Shown piece after piece: positions 18,769 to 29,657 of a DNA stretch of 64,000 bases. The stretch is taken from positions 186,001 through 250,000 of the forward strand of contig SAXG01000018.1 in assembly GCA_012932865.1 (NCBI GenBank), in the 5' to 3' direction. Position 1 is the first letter of the stretch; the number at the start of each line of letters is the position of its first letter. The stretch comes from Amylostereum areolatum (Eukaryota > Basidiomycota > Agaricomycetes > Russulales > Stereaceae). A program made the position numbers and the translations under genes. The notes below the pieces were generated by a model. The model worked only from the letters and a program-made list of their open reading frames with translations, had not been told where the DNA came from and did not search any database.

Positions 18769-21700
18769 TTACCCCCCCTTTAAGACGTGCTTTTGCCTGG
18801 AGCGCGATGTCATCTGCAAGGGTAGATGCGAGAAAATCGTCAAAGGAGATGCCGAGGGAGTGCACAGGGCGGGGCACATTTGGATGGCGCTTGTGGAAGG
18901 CATCAATCATGTCAGTAACCTTCGAGAGCGACAAACGCGGGAGCCAGGTGTTTTCGGAGTCAGGATAGCCAGCCCGCTTGATGAGGTACTGAATACCTTT
19001 CTTGTTACGGGTTGGCTTAGAGCTGACAATGTCTTCAACATCCTATTCTTCTTCATCGTCAATGAGAGCGGGTGGCGGCTGTTCGTAGTTTGGCCCGTGA
19101 GCGGTTGTCTCCTTGTACGCGGTGAGCAACGAGGCATGGAAGACTGGATGGATCTGCCACGTCTTTGGCAGCTTCAAGCGGTAGTTGACTGGGCTGATGA
19201 CGTCAATGATCTTGAAGGGTCCAAATCGTTTGGCAGCAAGCTTAGCTTTCGGCCTCGTCGTCTTCAGGTTTTTGCCTTCGAGCCAGACTTTGTCTCCGAC
19301 GACGAACAGTGTCGATTTGCTGATCGTGTCACCGTTGTAGTGCTTCATTAAGTCGGATGCGAGGGCAAGGCTGGCCTTGATCTCCTATCGGACTTCTTCA
19401 AGCTGACGGAGGCGTTCTTCAACTGCAGGGACCTTTGAGGACGGATTTACGGATGGGTACATCTTGGGGAGGAAGCCGTAGAGGACTTCAAAGGGGGCCT
19501 TTCCAGTAGCTGCATGGGTGCAGGAGTTGTGAGAAAACTCGAAGAAGGGCAACCACTTCACCCAGTCGTCTTGTCGGTAGTTGCAGAATACTCGCAGGAA
19601 CTGCTCGAGGTTCTGGTTCTTGCGTTCGGTCTGGTCGTCTGTCTGTGGGTGATATGCTGTGCTGAGGGCAGACTTGATCCCGAGCTTCTCGTTGAGTGTA
19701 CGCATCACCTGTCCAGCAAATTGGGGTCCACGATCCGAGATGATCTTGTCTGCTAAGCCGTAGTGTCGGTATACCTTGTCAAAGAGAATGTCGGCCGTGC
19801 CATCTCTGGTGATCTTCGTTGTACATGGGGTGGTAACCACCATCTTGGTGAGGCAATCGACCACGACGTTGATGGCATTATAGCCTTCGCAGTCAGGGAG
19901 CTCGACAGTGAAGTCGGTAGAGATGACACCAAATGGTCGATCGGGTACTTTGTTTGGGATCATGTCGACGTGGGGTCGGCTGCTCTGTGTCTTTGTCGAC
20001 TGGCAGGTTGCGCATCCTGCTACGAAGTCGCGGACGAAGACAGACATGCCAGGCCACCAATACTCACGACTCACAAGTTTGTAGGTCTTGAAGCAACCAG
20101 GGTGTCCAGCCAGGGGCGATTCATGGTACATTTTGACAATGTCGTGTCACAACTTGTCATCTGCAGGGACATATACCTTTCCTCTGAACAGGACCAGGCC
20201 TTCTTCGTAGTTCCACTCTTGAAGGTTCTTGATGAGTGTACGTGGTCCATTCTGTAAGATGGCATCCAGAGCTTGAACAACCTCGATGTCCTTGGTCTTG
20301 CAGTCGCAGATACGTTGTCGGAGTTTGACATCGCCGAGGGAGGTTACTGCTCCTGGCCTCGTTGCGCGTATCTGGAAGTATTTGGGGTCGAGCAGGACAC
20401 GCTCCTTGTTGTCGTTTTCAACGCCGTGCTTGTGATCAGGTCATCGAGACATTGGGTCTGGGCGATGGGATACTCCTGGTTTGTGAACGAGCGAAAAATC
20501 GAATCGAGTGAGGAAAAGAGCCCAATGTGCCTGTCGGCGGCTCAGCTTCTGCGCTATCCTGAAGTGCTCCAGGTTCTTGTGATCTGTCCATATTTCAACA
20601 GTGTCAGGGGCTCCTTCGAGATAGTGGCCTCACGCTTCAAGTGCATGAATGATCGCTAGCAGTTCCTTGTCGTAGATGTCGTAGTTCCGTTCGGGTTCCG
20701 AGAGGGCCTTGGAGAGGTACGCCACTGGGTGCCAGTGACCGTCATTGCCTTTCTGCGAAAGGATGCCCCCAGTAGCGAAGTCCGAGGCATCAACCTCAAC
20801 GAGGTAGGGTTTCCTTGGATCAGGCATAACTAAGACAGGGGAAGAGGTGAACACAGCTTTAAGTGCGTTAAATGCCGTCTGGCATTCCGCTGACCAATTC
20901 CATGTGCAGTCCTTCTTCATCAGGTCGAACAGAGGTCACGCAATTTTGGAGAAGTCCTTGATGAAGTGTCGGTAGAAGTTACCAAACCCGAGGAAGGACT
21001 GTACGTCCTTGACCGTCCGGGGTGTTGGCCAGTCCTGGATACCAGCTACCTTGACGGGGTCCATGGCGATCTTGTCGTGTGAGATAATGAGTCCCAGGTA
21101 TTCAACGGAGTCCTGCTCGAAGACGCATTTCTCTGGCTTAAGGAACAGGTCATTGTCTTGTAGGCGTTGGAGAACCTGTCGCACTATGGCGCGATGTTCT
21201 TCCATAGTTCGAGTGAATACGAGGATGTCGTCCATGTATATGATGACTTTGCCCGAGTCGATGAGGTCCTTGAAAAGTTCGTTCATCATTGCCTGGAACG
21301 TCGCGGGGGAGTTTATAAGGCCAAAGAACATCACCGTAGGTTTGAAGAGGCCACGGTTTGTCTTGAACGCAGCCTTCCACTCGTTGCCTTCCTTGATGTC
21401 ACGGTGGACATTGTTGTACCCCCAGAGAACATCCATTTTTGAGAAGATCTTTGCACCCTTGAGGCGGTCGACAATCTCTGAAATCAGTGGTAAGGGGTAC
21501 TCGTTCTTGACGGTGCCCTTGTTCAGCTCTCGGTAATCCTGTACAGGTCACAGCTTTCCATCCTTCTTCTTGACAAAGAAGAACGGACTCGCCTGAGGTG
21601 ACTTTGACGGGCGAATGTAGCCCTTCTTCAGGTGGTCGTCGAGGAAGGTATTGAGCTCGATCTGCTCGGAGGGGGAGAGCGGATAGATCTTGCAGGGCTT

Positions 21701-23288
21701 GGGTTCGAAGCCATCCTTCATGTCGATGGCATGATCCCATGGTCATCGGTCGGGTAGTCGTTCAGAGGTTTTCTTGTTGAATACAGGTGCAAAGTCGTGG
21801 TATGGAGGGGGAACCAAGTCTTCGAAGGTTTGCGGGCGCGCATTTTCCTTCGAGTGCTCTGCAAGTTCTTGCGCCTTGGTGAAGCCTGCGCGGATTGGTA
21901 CTGCCTCCGGGTTGGGGCTGTCAGCTTCAGGGAGGATCCCAGCACAACGTAGGCCATTGATCTCCCAGTCTCGGAAGACCCTGGGTCGTTTGTCGTCGTC
22001 TTCAGTGAAAAGCCGGGCAGGTAGAGGTGAGAGATGGAATGTGCAGATGCGAACACCTTTGACCCTGCACGCGGGGATGACATACGTGGGGATCGGGGCC
22101 CAGGAGACATACGTTAGTTCTGGGAAGGGATCGTCCGGGACTCGAGTGTCAGCAACGGTCTACCTGCGATGCAGGTTCAGGACGTCGCGACGAGGTACAA
22201 GGCGAGGAGAGACGAGGATAGGACGAAGTATGAACTAGGTAAAATGAAGGTGTGGATCTACCCCTGCAGTACTTAGGGAGGATCCCCCAGGTAGCCGGAG
22301 AATAGAAAAGGTCGAGATGACCCCTCCTCATAGATTGGTGAGCCCTTATATACATGAGGATAAGGACCCAAACGAAGACAAACAAAGCCGGAGTAGGAGT
22401 GGGTCAGAACGGACTACGAAGTGGGTACCACGGAGTACGAAGTGGGTCACAGCACGAGGCGAGGTAAGTATGACTCCAAGGTCTAGATCATGACCGAGGA
22501 AGCCGAGAAGACCGGTATGCCCGAAGGGCCGGACGCGAGGCGAAGCCGATGCGAAGTCCGATGTGAGGTCTGATGGTAAACTATAGTAAAGTAAGGTCCG
22601 ATGTATATATTTTGGAGGCGTTCATGACATCGAGGCACTTTGGGGGCTTCGTCAGCTTGAACCTTTTGCTGTGATCGGGTCGACAATGGCTTTTGCGGCT
22701 TTGTTGTAAGGTTTGTCACTGTCGGTTTGGAGAGGATGCAGGAGGGAGGGCAGCAGAGCATGTCAACACGATCTTGCTGCCAGTCTATGGTGGGGTTATG
22801 CTCATCGAGCCAGTCTGTTCCAAGGATCATATCGTGATCACCGATGTCGGTGATGAAGAACTCAGCTTCTTCCTCATGGTATGCCTTTGAGTCTTGCGAG
22901 TATATCCGGATTCGCTGGGTCGTCATGTCACGTACCCAGCCCATGATGTTCTCGGTGCCATTCACGTTACGCACGGGGAACGGGTTTTCTAGTTTTCTCG
23001 TGGTCAGCTTCTTGCGTTCAGCAAAGCTTCGATTGATGATGATTCCTTCTGCACCGCTGTCAAGCAGTGCATCTGCGTTGATTTGTCGGCCTGTCGCTCG
23101 TCCAATCATCTTGACTCTGAGCGTTATCGAGGGTGTTTGCCTGTTCTTTGTGACAGTAGAGAGGTGCACACACGATGGATACGATTGCTCACATAAAGTC
23201 ATGGATGATAGTACAGAAAAGCGATTGTAAGATGCCGATGATACAAGTCCTTTGCCTCCGCCAGACGACGCGACTGGGGGGTGTTTCA
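18701..23288 (-). pseudogene. Chromovirus pol (PR-RT-RH-INT-chromodomain), nonfunctional
   Basis: Reading from high to low coordinates: an aspartic protease with ALLDSGAEG and ILGTDWL (about 23030-22790); reverse transcriptase with YMDDILVFT near 21225; RNase H beginning VEVDASDFATGG near 20800; a zinc-binding CATCQSTK and an integrase core with STDF, SDRGPQF and QTERKN (about 20030-19600); then a chromodomain. Stops in the pol frame begin at 21745, 21550, 20938, 20632, 20443, 20149, 19387 and 19045. The chromodomain has IKRAGY where copy 1 has VKWAGY, losing a cage tryptophan. A solo LTR interrupts the protease-RT linker; on either side of it the frame matches when one TCGAG is counted. Pol starts in the -1 frame at the gag stop. 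Confidence 0.9.
22147..22629 (-). repeat. Solo LTR of a second retrotransposon family, TSD TCGAG
   Basis: This 483-bp sequence starts TGTCA and ends TGACA on the - strand, contains a TATATAAG box, and is flanked on both sides by TCGAG (22142-22146 and 22630-22634). It is unrelated to the family-1 LTR apart from the terminal pentamers. Host pol codons on the two sides are in register once a single TCGAG is counted, showing a simple insertion followed by LTR-LTR recombination. A fragment of the same LTR lies at 3239-3309. Confidence 0.92.
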
Positions 23289-25239
23289 AAAATCCTGTGA
23301 CTCCAGGATATCCTTCAATAGTGCCACTGCCTGTTCCTTACCTTCCACGTCCAGATCCTTCAGCTGGCAGGTGATTGCCGCGATGGTCTTGGACAGGTCG
23401 GGGGTCGCTTTCGCAGTGGGCGGAGCCGTGTTCATCGGCAGGGGAGGGGCCTTGGACCCAGTCTCTACTGCACCCACCCGTCGCGTGCTCGAGTCGCGGT
23501 TGGGGCAGTCGCGGGAGACGTGACCAGCCTGTCGACACATGAAGCACTTGCCTTCACACATCATCTTTGCGCGTTCGTCGTCCATCAGCTTTGCAGGGCG
23601 GGTCGAGGTGTTGGTGAAGGCGCTGACTCGGCACGACAAGGAGTCGTTGGTCGAACCGTTTGAGGTGAGCGTGACAGCCCCCTTGGACTGACTGCTCTTT
23701 CTCTCCGGGTTCTCTTCGAGCCATTGGTGGTTGATGCGGCGGGCGTGCTCCTTCCACTCCGCAAGGTTGGTGGGGAATGGGTATGACCGGGCCACCTGCT
23801 TGCCAAGGTCACGCTGAAGTCCCTTCTTGAAAAAGTGGATTAGCGCCTCATCATCGTACCCTGACATGGTTGCCAGCATCTCAAACTCGGTGATAAAGTC
23901 AGTGACGTCCCGGGTGGTCATTGCGAGCTCGTTGATCTTACGCTGAGCCTTTATCTTCGGATCGACGGGCACAAAGTCTTTGCCAAACCTCTCGAAGAGC
24001 TCTTTGTAGGAGCTGTAGTGGAGCGTCGGGGGCGTGAGGCCGAGGGCTTCGGCGTCTTCCTTCTTGTCTTCATTGTCAAAAAGCTCCATGCGGCGATGCG
24101 TGGCCCAGGCTTTTGCCGTGTCGTTCTCCATCAAGCTGAGGAGGAGCATCATCAGTTGGCATTGTCTGTGGCATAAACATCCTTGTTAACGCGCAGGAAC
24201 ATACAGAGCTCGAGGGAGAACCGGAGGGTGTCGTGTCTATCGCCTTTGAACGGCTTTGGCTTGGGGCCGATCTCCCGCTTGGAGACAGCAGGCTTGGATT
24301 CGGTGTCGGGCATGATGTCGGGGAGGGCGATGTCGAGGGATCGGTTGAAGGCTTCTTCTTGTTGGTATCGGTGTTCCTTACGGTTTTCTTCAGCTTCGTC
24401 AAGCTCAATTTGGACTTCGCGCGCCACTTGGAATTCGAGAGGGGTAACGAGTTCCTGGCTGTGTTTCCAAAACCAGAGATCCTGAACGGGTTTTGTACTA
24501 GAAGGTTGCCACTCAACTACTGTGCGCCCTGGTGTTCCTTGCTGGTTTTGTCGATACGTGTACCACTTCCTGGTGACATTGTCGGACTTGATTCCCTTGG
24601 GGGGGAGGAGGACGGTGGATCGGCGGGGCGGTGGGGAAGAAGATGAAGGTGGGTCGTAGAAGGCGGCGAGGACGTCGGCAGCGGTGTCGAAGTCGTCGTC
24701 TGTGAGGTATCTGCTGTCGCTTTCGTATAGGTACCAGTCTTGCCTGCTTTCTTCGGGGGGGTTATGGGCCCAGTGTACCAATTTTTTGGTTTCCGAGGAG
24801 GTGAGGATGCAGTATTTGTGTGGGAAGTAGTCGCGGAAGATGCCTGGGGGAAACTCGGGGGTAGGGGGACGGGTGAAGGGTTGGGAAGCGATGGTTCTAG
24901 AAGAAGTCGGCCGCGACAGGGCGACGACCGAGGAGTTTCTGGGTGAGGTAGCCGGCTTTTAATGCCTGGCGGACCTTGTGTTCGTGGTGGTGGCAGCGAA
25001 GGGTCTTACCCTTGACGGTGGGATGGAGGACTGGTGGCGGGGTAGATTCGGGGGTCCAGCGATTAAACTGGGAGACAGAGGTGAAACTGGTCTGGAGGAT
25101 CGGGTTGGGGGCGTTCTGGATGAGGTACGTGTAGTAGGTGGGGGCGTGGAGGGTGAACTCGAGGTGTTCGAGATCTACGTTGATGCACGTAGTGATCCGA
25201 ACGTATAGAGCAAGGACGATGGTACCGTGATCCTTATGT
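23286..25239 (-). pseudogene. Chromovirus gag (central and C-terminal part), frameshifted
   Basis: Segments of the capsid/nucleocapsid protein are readable. A stretch from about 24781 to 24152 ends in DVYATDNAN then TGA; from about 24152 the next frame continues MMLLLSLMENDTAKAW down to 23286. A 1-nt loss at about 24152-24158 explains the break. Further upstream (25239-24800) the frame changes more than once. A CCHC zinc knuckle CFMCRQAGHVSRDC lies near 23540. The gag stop sits in GATTTTTGAAA; slipping back one base on TTT would enter the pol frame, consistent with -1 frameshifting. The N-terminal codons are separated from this part by the inserted TIR element. Confidence 0.8.
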
Positions 25240-25310
25240 CACCTCCACTCGAAGATGCAGAAGTTGAGGCTGTGCACGGTCCAAGGATCTTTTTTGCAGA
25301 GGTTCTGCAT

Positions 25311-27154
25311 CAGGAAAACTCCAAGTACTTGAGCTGTACTTGAACTTGGAGCTGACAGCTTGGACTTGGAGATAATCCTTAGACACAACTTGGACTGGAA
25401 CAATAATACTTGCAGACTTACTGAAAAAGGCGGCACATGGAAGTGCCCTTGGAAATCTAGGATTTTACTTATATCCTTGGACTTTTAGTAGATAATTCAA
25501 AAATCTCGAATTGATCTCGAAAGTTGCTAAGTCGTGAGTCGCGACTTCGTGAATTCGAGAATGAGACTAGTCACGTGAGCCACTTATTTTCTCGACGCTC
25601 AATGCTGCGTCGACTCTCTGTCCTCGACCACTACATCCGTCGTAGTTGTTGTCGACCCGACTTCACCACCGTTGTCGCCCTCACCACCGTTGTCGCCCTC
25701 ACCACCGTCATCGCCGTCATCGCCGTCGTCGCCCTCACCGCCGTCTTTGGCCTCACTGCCATCTTCGCCCTCGCCACCGCCGTCGCTCTCGCCACTGTCA
25801 CCGCTGTCACCGCCGTCGCCACTGTCGTTGCCGTCGTCGTCCTCAACACTTTTGTCCGTCGTCCTCAATGCTGTTGTCCGTCATCCTCAATGCCAGCGCC
25901 GGCGCCCTCAACACCCGGCGCTCTCAACGAACGCTGGCATCTGCGTCGCCCTCAATGGTCATGTCACCATCCCTCAACGTCCTCAACTGCCACATCACCA
26001 TTGTCCTCAACGCTGGTGCCCCCATCACCTTCACTTTACCGCTCTCAAGGTCTGTGCTCCGTCACCCTCATCGTGTTCATGCTTGACTCCTTCGACGGCC
26101 ACCGCCGTGCCCTCGTCACATTGTAGGTGCATGCTCCCATCAACTTATACGCTCACCCCCCCATCCCTCTTGATGCCCACGCACTCGCCTCCCTCAACAC
26201 CCTCAACCCCCATCACACTCAACGCGCATGCTCCCATCGCACCCAACGCACACGCCGTCGTCAACCCCCCAACGCCAACACCCCCGTCGTCCGCAACACT
26301 GACGCGCGTCGCCCCTAGCACCGACAGCCTCATGACACCCAATGCTAACGCCCTCGTCGCCCTCACGGCGATGTGCGTCGTCCTCAGCGCCCACTCCCTC
26401 GTTACTCCCCAGCGCCAACGCCCTCTATGCCAACGCCCTCGTCACCCACCAATGTCTACGCCCTCGTCACCTGCCACCGCCTGGTGACCTTGCCCGTCGC
26501 TCGCAACACCGACGCGCATTGCCCCTATAGCGACGCCCGTCATCCCTAGTGCCCACTCCCTTGTCACCCCCCCAGCGCCGACGGCATCCTCATGTCCCAC
26601 TGCCTGAACGGCCCGGCCCGGCATCTCCGTCATTCCGACGCTCGCGGTGCCGTTGCCTGTCATCCTCGCTAGAGCCGTCAACAAGGTATGTCTTGCTACC
26701 TCTGTATTCTCTTCGAGGTTGTTTGACACCAAGCTAGTAGGATTTGTTAGGAGCTAGTGATGTGTGTTGGTTCTTGGTGTCTCGATCTCTCTCCTAGTTT
26801 GTGTTGTACTCCCCTCTACATGTACCCAGTAGTATCTACCTGTACTTTGTAGTTATGAATACCAATTTGATTTCTCATCCCTGAAATCTGTGTGCATCTA
26901 AGGTCTTGACAGGCTCTTCAAGACAGAACTCAAGCTATCAAAAGGACCCAACTCATGAGTACCTGAGTGACAAGGTATGCTCAAGGATATTGTACAGAAC
27001 CTTCAAGTGCCTAGGAAGGCATGTTCAAGTTATAGCTGACCTTGGACAAGTAAAGGGACATGGCTTGGCCAAGTGCCATGTCACTTAGAGCTTGGGGCCT
27101 TGGGTGACTTGCCCAAGGGTCCCAAGGCACTGTCAAGTAAGTGGAGTTTTCCTG
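25311..27154. mobile_element. 1.84-kb non-autonomous TIR element, AT target site
   Basis: The ends are inverted repeats matching at 20 of 23 positions, starting CAGGAAAACTCCA. AT flanks both sides (25309-25310 and 27155-27156). The interrupted gag codons join in frame across it, giving VPVH then MQNLCKKDPW. Both subterminal regions are rich in CTTGG/CAAG motifs. The interior (about 25650-26660) is CTCAAC- and CACCGTCGC-type low-complexity sequence; open frames there encode only simple peptides. No transposase is seen. A 2-bp duplication and subterminal repeats would fit a CACTA/Plavaka-like group, but the tips also read TC...CTGA between A and T, as in Helitrons. Family unassigned. Confidence 0.82.
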
Positions 27155-27365
27155 ATGTGTACGGGGACGAGGCAGTTGACAGTGACAGCGTCGGACCAAG
27201 GGTAGGGGAGTGGTGCGTCGTCGCGGGGGGTGATTGGCTTTCCGTTGAACGGGAGGAAGACTGGTGCGTTCGGGAGGTCTGTGGTGGGAGGTTTTAACGT
27301 CGTAGAGATGGCAGAGGTAGATGGAGAGAGGGGTGCGAGGTAGGCATAGGGGTAGACTGTCCAGG
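27155..27365 (-). pseudogene. Leader, primer-binding site and gag N-terminus of copy 3
   Basis: PBS TGGACAGTCTA (27353-27363 on +, reverse complement) lies two bases inside the 5' LTR. The gag start seen as ATG in copy 2 is ACG here (near 27290). The codons that follow (LKPPTTDLPNAPVFLPF) are intact up to the TIR element. Confidence 0.75.
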
Positions 27366-27789
27366 TGTCAGAAACGCAGTTTATGAGACCGATGGAACCG
27401 CCTAAGTCGCGACGATGGGAGGAGCGAGAGAGAACAAATGGATTCGAGAGTGTCAGGCCTAGGGTAGTGCAACACAGGCTACAGTACCGTACAACGAGAT
27501 GGACAGTCTGGGGAAAAGGGAAGAGAAACACTGCCCTTATATACAGGTAGGAACAATGGTGCGATGCGATGCGATAGTGGTGCAAGCGGGGGGAGACAAT
27601 AAGAAAGGAGTCATGGGGTGGAGGACGGAAGTCCGGAGCGATGATGTCATAGATAAGGGGACGGGGTTCTGCTTGGAAGTCCGGGCAATGATGTCGTTGG
27701 AGCATGTGATGCAAAAAAGAGTCATGTGCTGTGACGCGTCGCGTGTAGGAGGTCTGCAAACGAACAGAGAAATGGAGCAATCCGTGACA
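27366..27789 (-). repeat. 5' LTR of chromovirus copy 3
   Basis: The LTR is 424 bp with TGTCA/TGACA ends and a TATATAAG-like box. The self-primer is CAGACTGTCCA, matching the PBS at 10 of 11 positions. Several differences from the 3' LTR are visible, so the insertion is not recent. Confidence 0.92.
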
Positions 27790-28085
27790 TGGATCAACTC
27801 ATGTCATGCTCTGACAGACGCGCGAGCGTGGACCAGGGCATCCTACTTCTTACCACACTTTATCCTGTACGCACAGCAACTCAATACAATTGGGTCTGGT
27901 GTAGTTTGGGTTCGAGCGTGATAAGTATAAGTGGATCTTACATTGATAATCCGAGCAGCATCATCCTGTCCAGAAAGCCATCCCCACATCATAGCTTGAT
28001 CAAGGAGAGCCGGAGGTCGGAGGGGCTCTGTTATAAGTGGCATATCCCCCACTAGCATCATTTTGAGGGACCGATTGTTGGCCAT
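27790..28085 (-). CDS. Possible small or truncated host gene next to the LTR element
   Basis: ATG 28085 has a favourable context (AGCGATGG) and opens a frame of about 48 codons (MANNRSLKMMLVGDMP...). It ends at a good GTAAGA donor; an acceptor ACACCAG follows about 50 nt later, after which the frame closes within a few codons. It may be a very short gene, or the 5' end of a gene cut by the retrotransposon whose LTR ends at 27789. No family is recognised and coding status is unproven. Confidence 0.25.
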
Positions 28086-28391
28086 CGCTGTTGTTGTCGC
28101 GGACAGCTACGAGAGAGGTCGGAAGGTGGTAGCGCGTTATCGAGCCCGCAAGCAAAGGCTGCGCGTGTGACAGTGGCCCGGAAAGCCCGCCGCTCCGCTG
28201 TCACTCGGCAACGGCCAGGGCTCGTTCAATTTCGCGTTGAAGCCCCCATCAATTTGTGTAATATGGGCTAAGCGCCCGGTTTCGAATACACTCTATTGAA
28301 ATTTCCCACTCTGTCCCCCTCGGGATATTTCGCTCGAAGTCCGGTGCTGGACCCAACAAACCGGCAAGGACTTATCTGGGATTAAGGTTGT
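28086..28391. other. Intergenic, no feature seen
   Basis: This roughly 300-bp spacer separates the transposon cluster from the first clear host gene. No motif was recognised. Confidence 0.5.
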
Positions 28392-29373
28392 TTATCTACG
28401 GAGTTGCCTCTTTACATCCTCCCGGGAAACTGCATAGCTACACACTATAGTGAGCCAAACTATTACACTGATGTTTGAAGGAACGCACCCTTCACTACCC
28501 CAAAGACTTAGCAATCCGATCGAGACGGCAGAAATCGTCCGTCTATCCCATCGTGGACGGTCCCAGTTGGCATACGCAAAGTAACTGACCGTGCCGAGGA
28601 CACCAACATTGACTGCATCAAGAACCGTTAAAAGAAAGGCTCGAGCGAGGAATGAGAAAACACAATGTACCAAGACCAACTAGGCCACCACACAAATCCG
28701 GGCGAAGAACGTGCTCCCGCGCATATCTGTACACCAACGATCCTTTCTCTTTCGCTTTGCGAGCCTCATTCTGGCCGGCGGCCGTCTTCAAATAGGCTTC
28801 CGCAACATAATCCTCGGTACCGATGATGGTAAGCGCACCCACGACAGTCGAAGCGATGAGTGTTGGGTCACGCCGGAAGCGAGGTTCGGTATAAAGTGCA
28901 TACGCTCCACTGGCGAGCAGCCCGATGTTGACTGCGACGAATTAGCAGTGGTGAGATGAGGAATTAATGGTATTTGACGCACCAACGCCGACAAGACCTC
29001 CCACCACAGACGGCCTGAGAACGGTATTCTTCAGCTTCTCCCATAAGGAAGTAGCTTCCGAGTCGACGGCGGCTACGTTTTTCTTGACCCTAGATTCGTC
29101 GGGATCGGAGTGACCGCTGGTAAACAGAGCAGAACTGTTGTGCGCAAACTCGGAGGTCACAGTGGCGGGATGTTCCTTGAAGTCTGCTGAGACAATATTG
29201 ACCTTGGAGGTCTCGTCCGCTACGTCCGGATGAGTCGACGGAGCTGTATTGAGAAGCGAGGGGTCTGGTTGAGGCTGAAGGGGGGTTAGCAGTACACTAG
29301 TTGCCGTAAGGGTTCTATTTACCTGTTCAGAAACAGGAGGCGCGTTATGGGCGGCGACAGAGGCATAGGACAT
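28392..29373 (-). CDS. OM14-like mitochondrial outer membrane protein
   Basis: Four exons (29373-28983, 28931-28671, 28612-28489, 28437-28392) give a 273-residue protein; all introns are GT-AG, 51-59 bp. The N-terminal part is soluble and polar (MSYASVAAHNAPP, ADFKEHPATVTSE). Three similar units follow, each with LRP..GGLVG followed by a hydrophobic stretch: VNIGLLASGAYALY, IASTVVGALTII and VNVGVLGTVSYFAYANWDRP. This layout matches fungal proteins related to OM14, an outer-membrane protein linked to ribosome docking at mitochondria. The repeated units and membrane segments are seen; the OM14 role is from the family. The second and third exons start in the same VN codon context, consistent with internal duplication of the membrane unit. 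Confidence 0.75.
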
Positions 29374-29657
29374 GACTAGAGATGAGGGCGAAAAGGAAGG
29401 TGTGAAAGAGGGACGACAAGAAACTGGCGGCGAGGGTTGAAATAAGTAGAAGTGTGGCAGTCACTGACATCATCGGTGAACGACGTCACCGTGGGGTCAG
29501 CGCATCCTGAAGCTACTTCTGGATCTAGATCCACTAGAAAAATGCATTATATGTAACATCTACGATAAACAGATGAACGGTGGGTATAAAAGCCTACAAA
29601 TGAATGCATTCCAATCCTGGAGAAAGCGCGGTGCGTACAGCGAAAAGTATGAAACGA

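Larger units (their letters stand above)
18351..27789 (-). mobile_element. Ty3/gypsy chromovirus (family 1, copy 3), with nested insertions
   Basis: This is a - strand element with 5' LTR 27366-27789, PBS 27353-27363, gag, protease, reverse transcriptase/RNase H, integrase, chromodomain, polypurine tract 18769-18781 and 3' LTR 18351-18768. Without its two insertions (a solo LTR at 22147-22629 and a TIR element at 25311-27154) it is about 7.1 kb. The coding region has one frameshift in gag and eight premature stops in pol, so it is dead. The flanking 5-mers (CATGG left, TGGAT right) do not match; a target duplication is either lost or the ends have been rearranged with copy 2. Confidence 0.93.

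Noticed and set aside
25599..26487. Ser/Pro- or Asp/Gly-rich proteins inside the TIR element
   Set aside because: Simple-sequence translation readable in several frames on both strands; no conserved residues.
18351..27789. 5-bp target duplication of the - strand chromovirus
   Set aside because: Flanking pentamers CATGG and TGGAT do not match; only a shared TGG remains, so no TSD is claimed.
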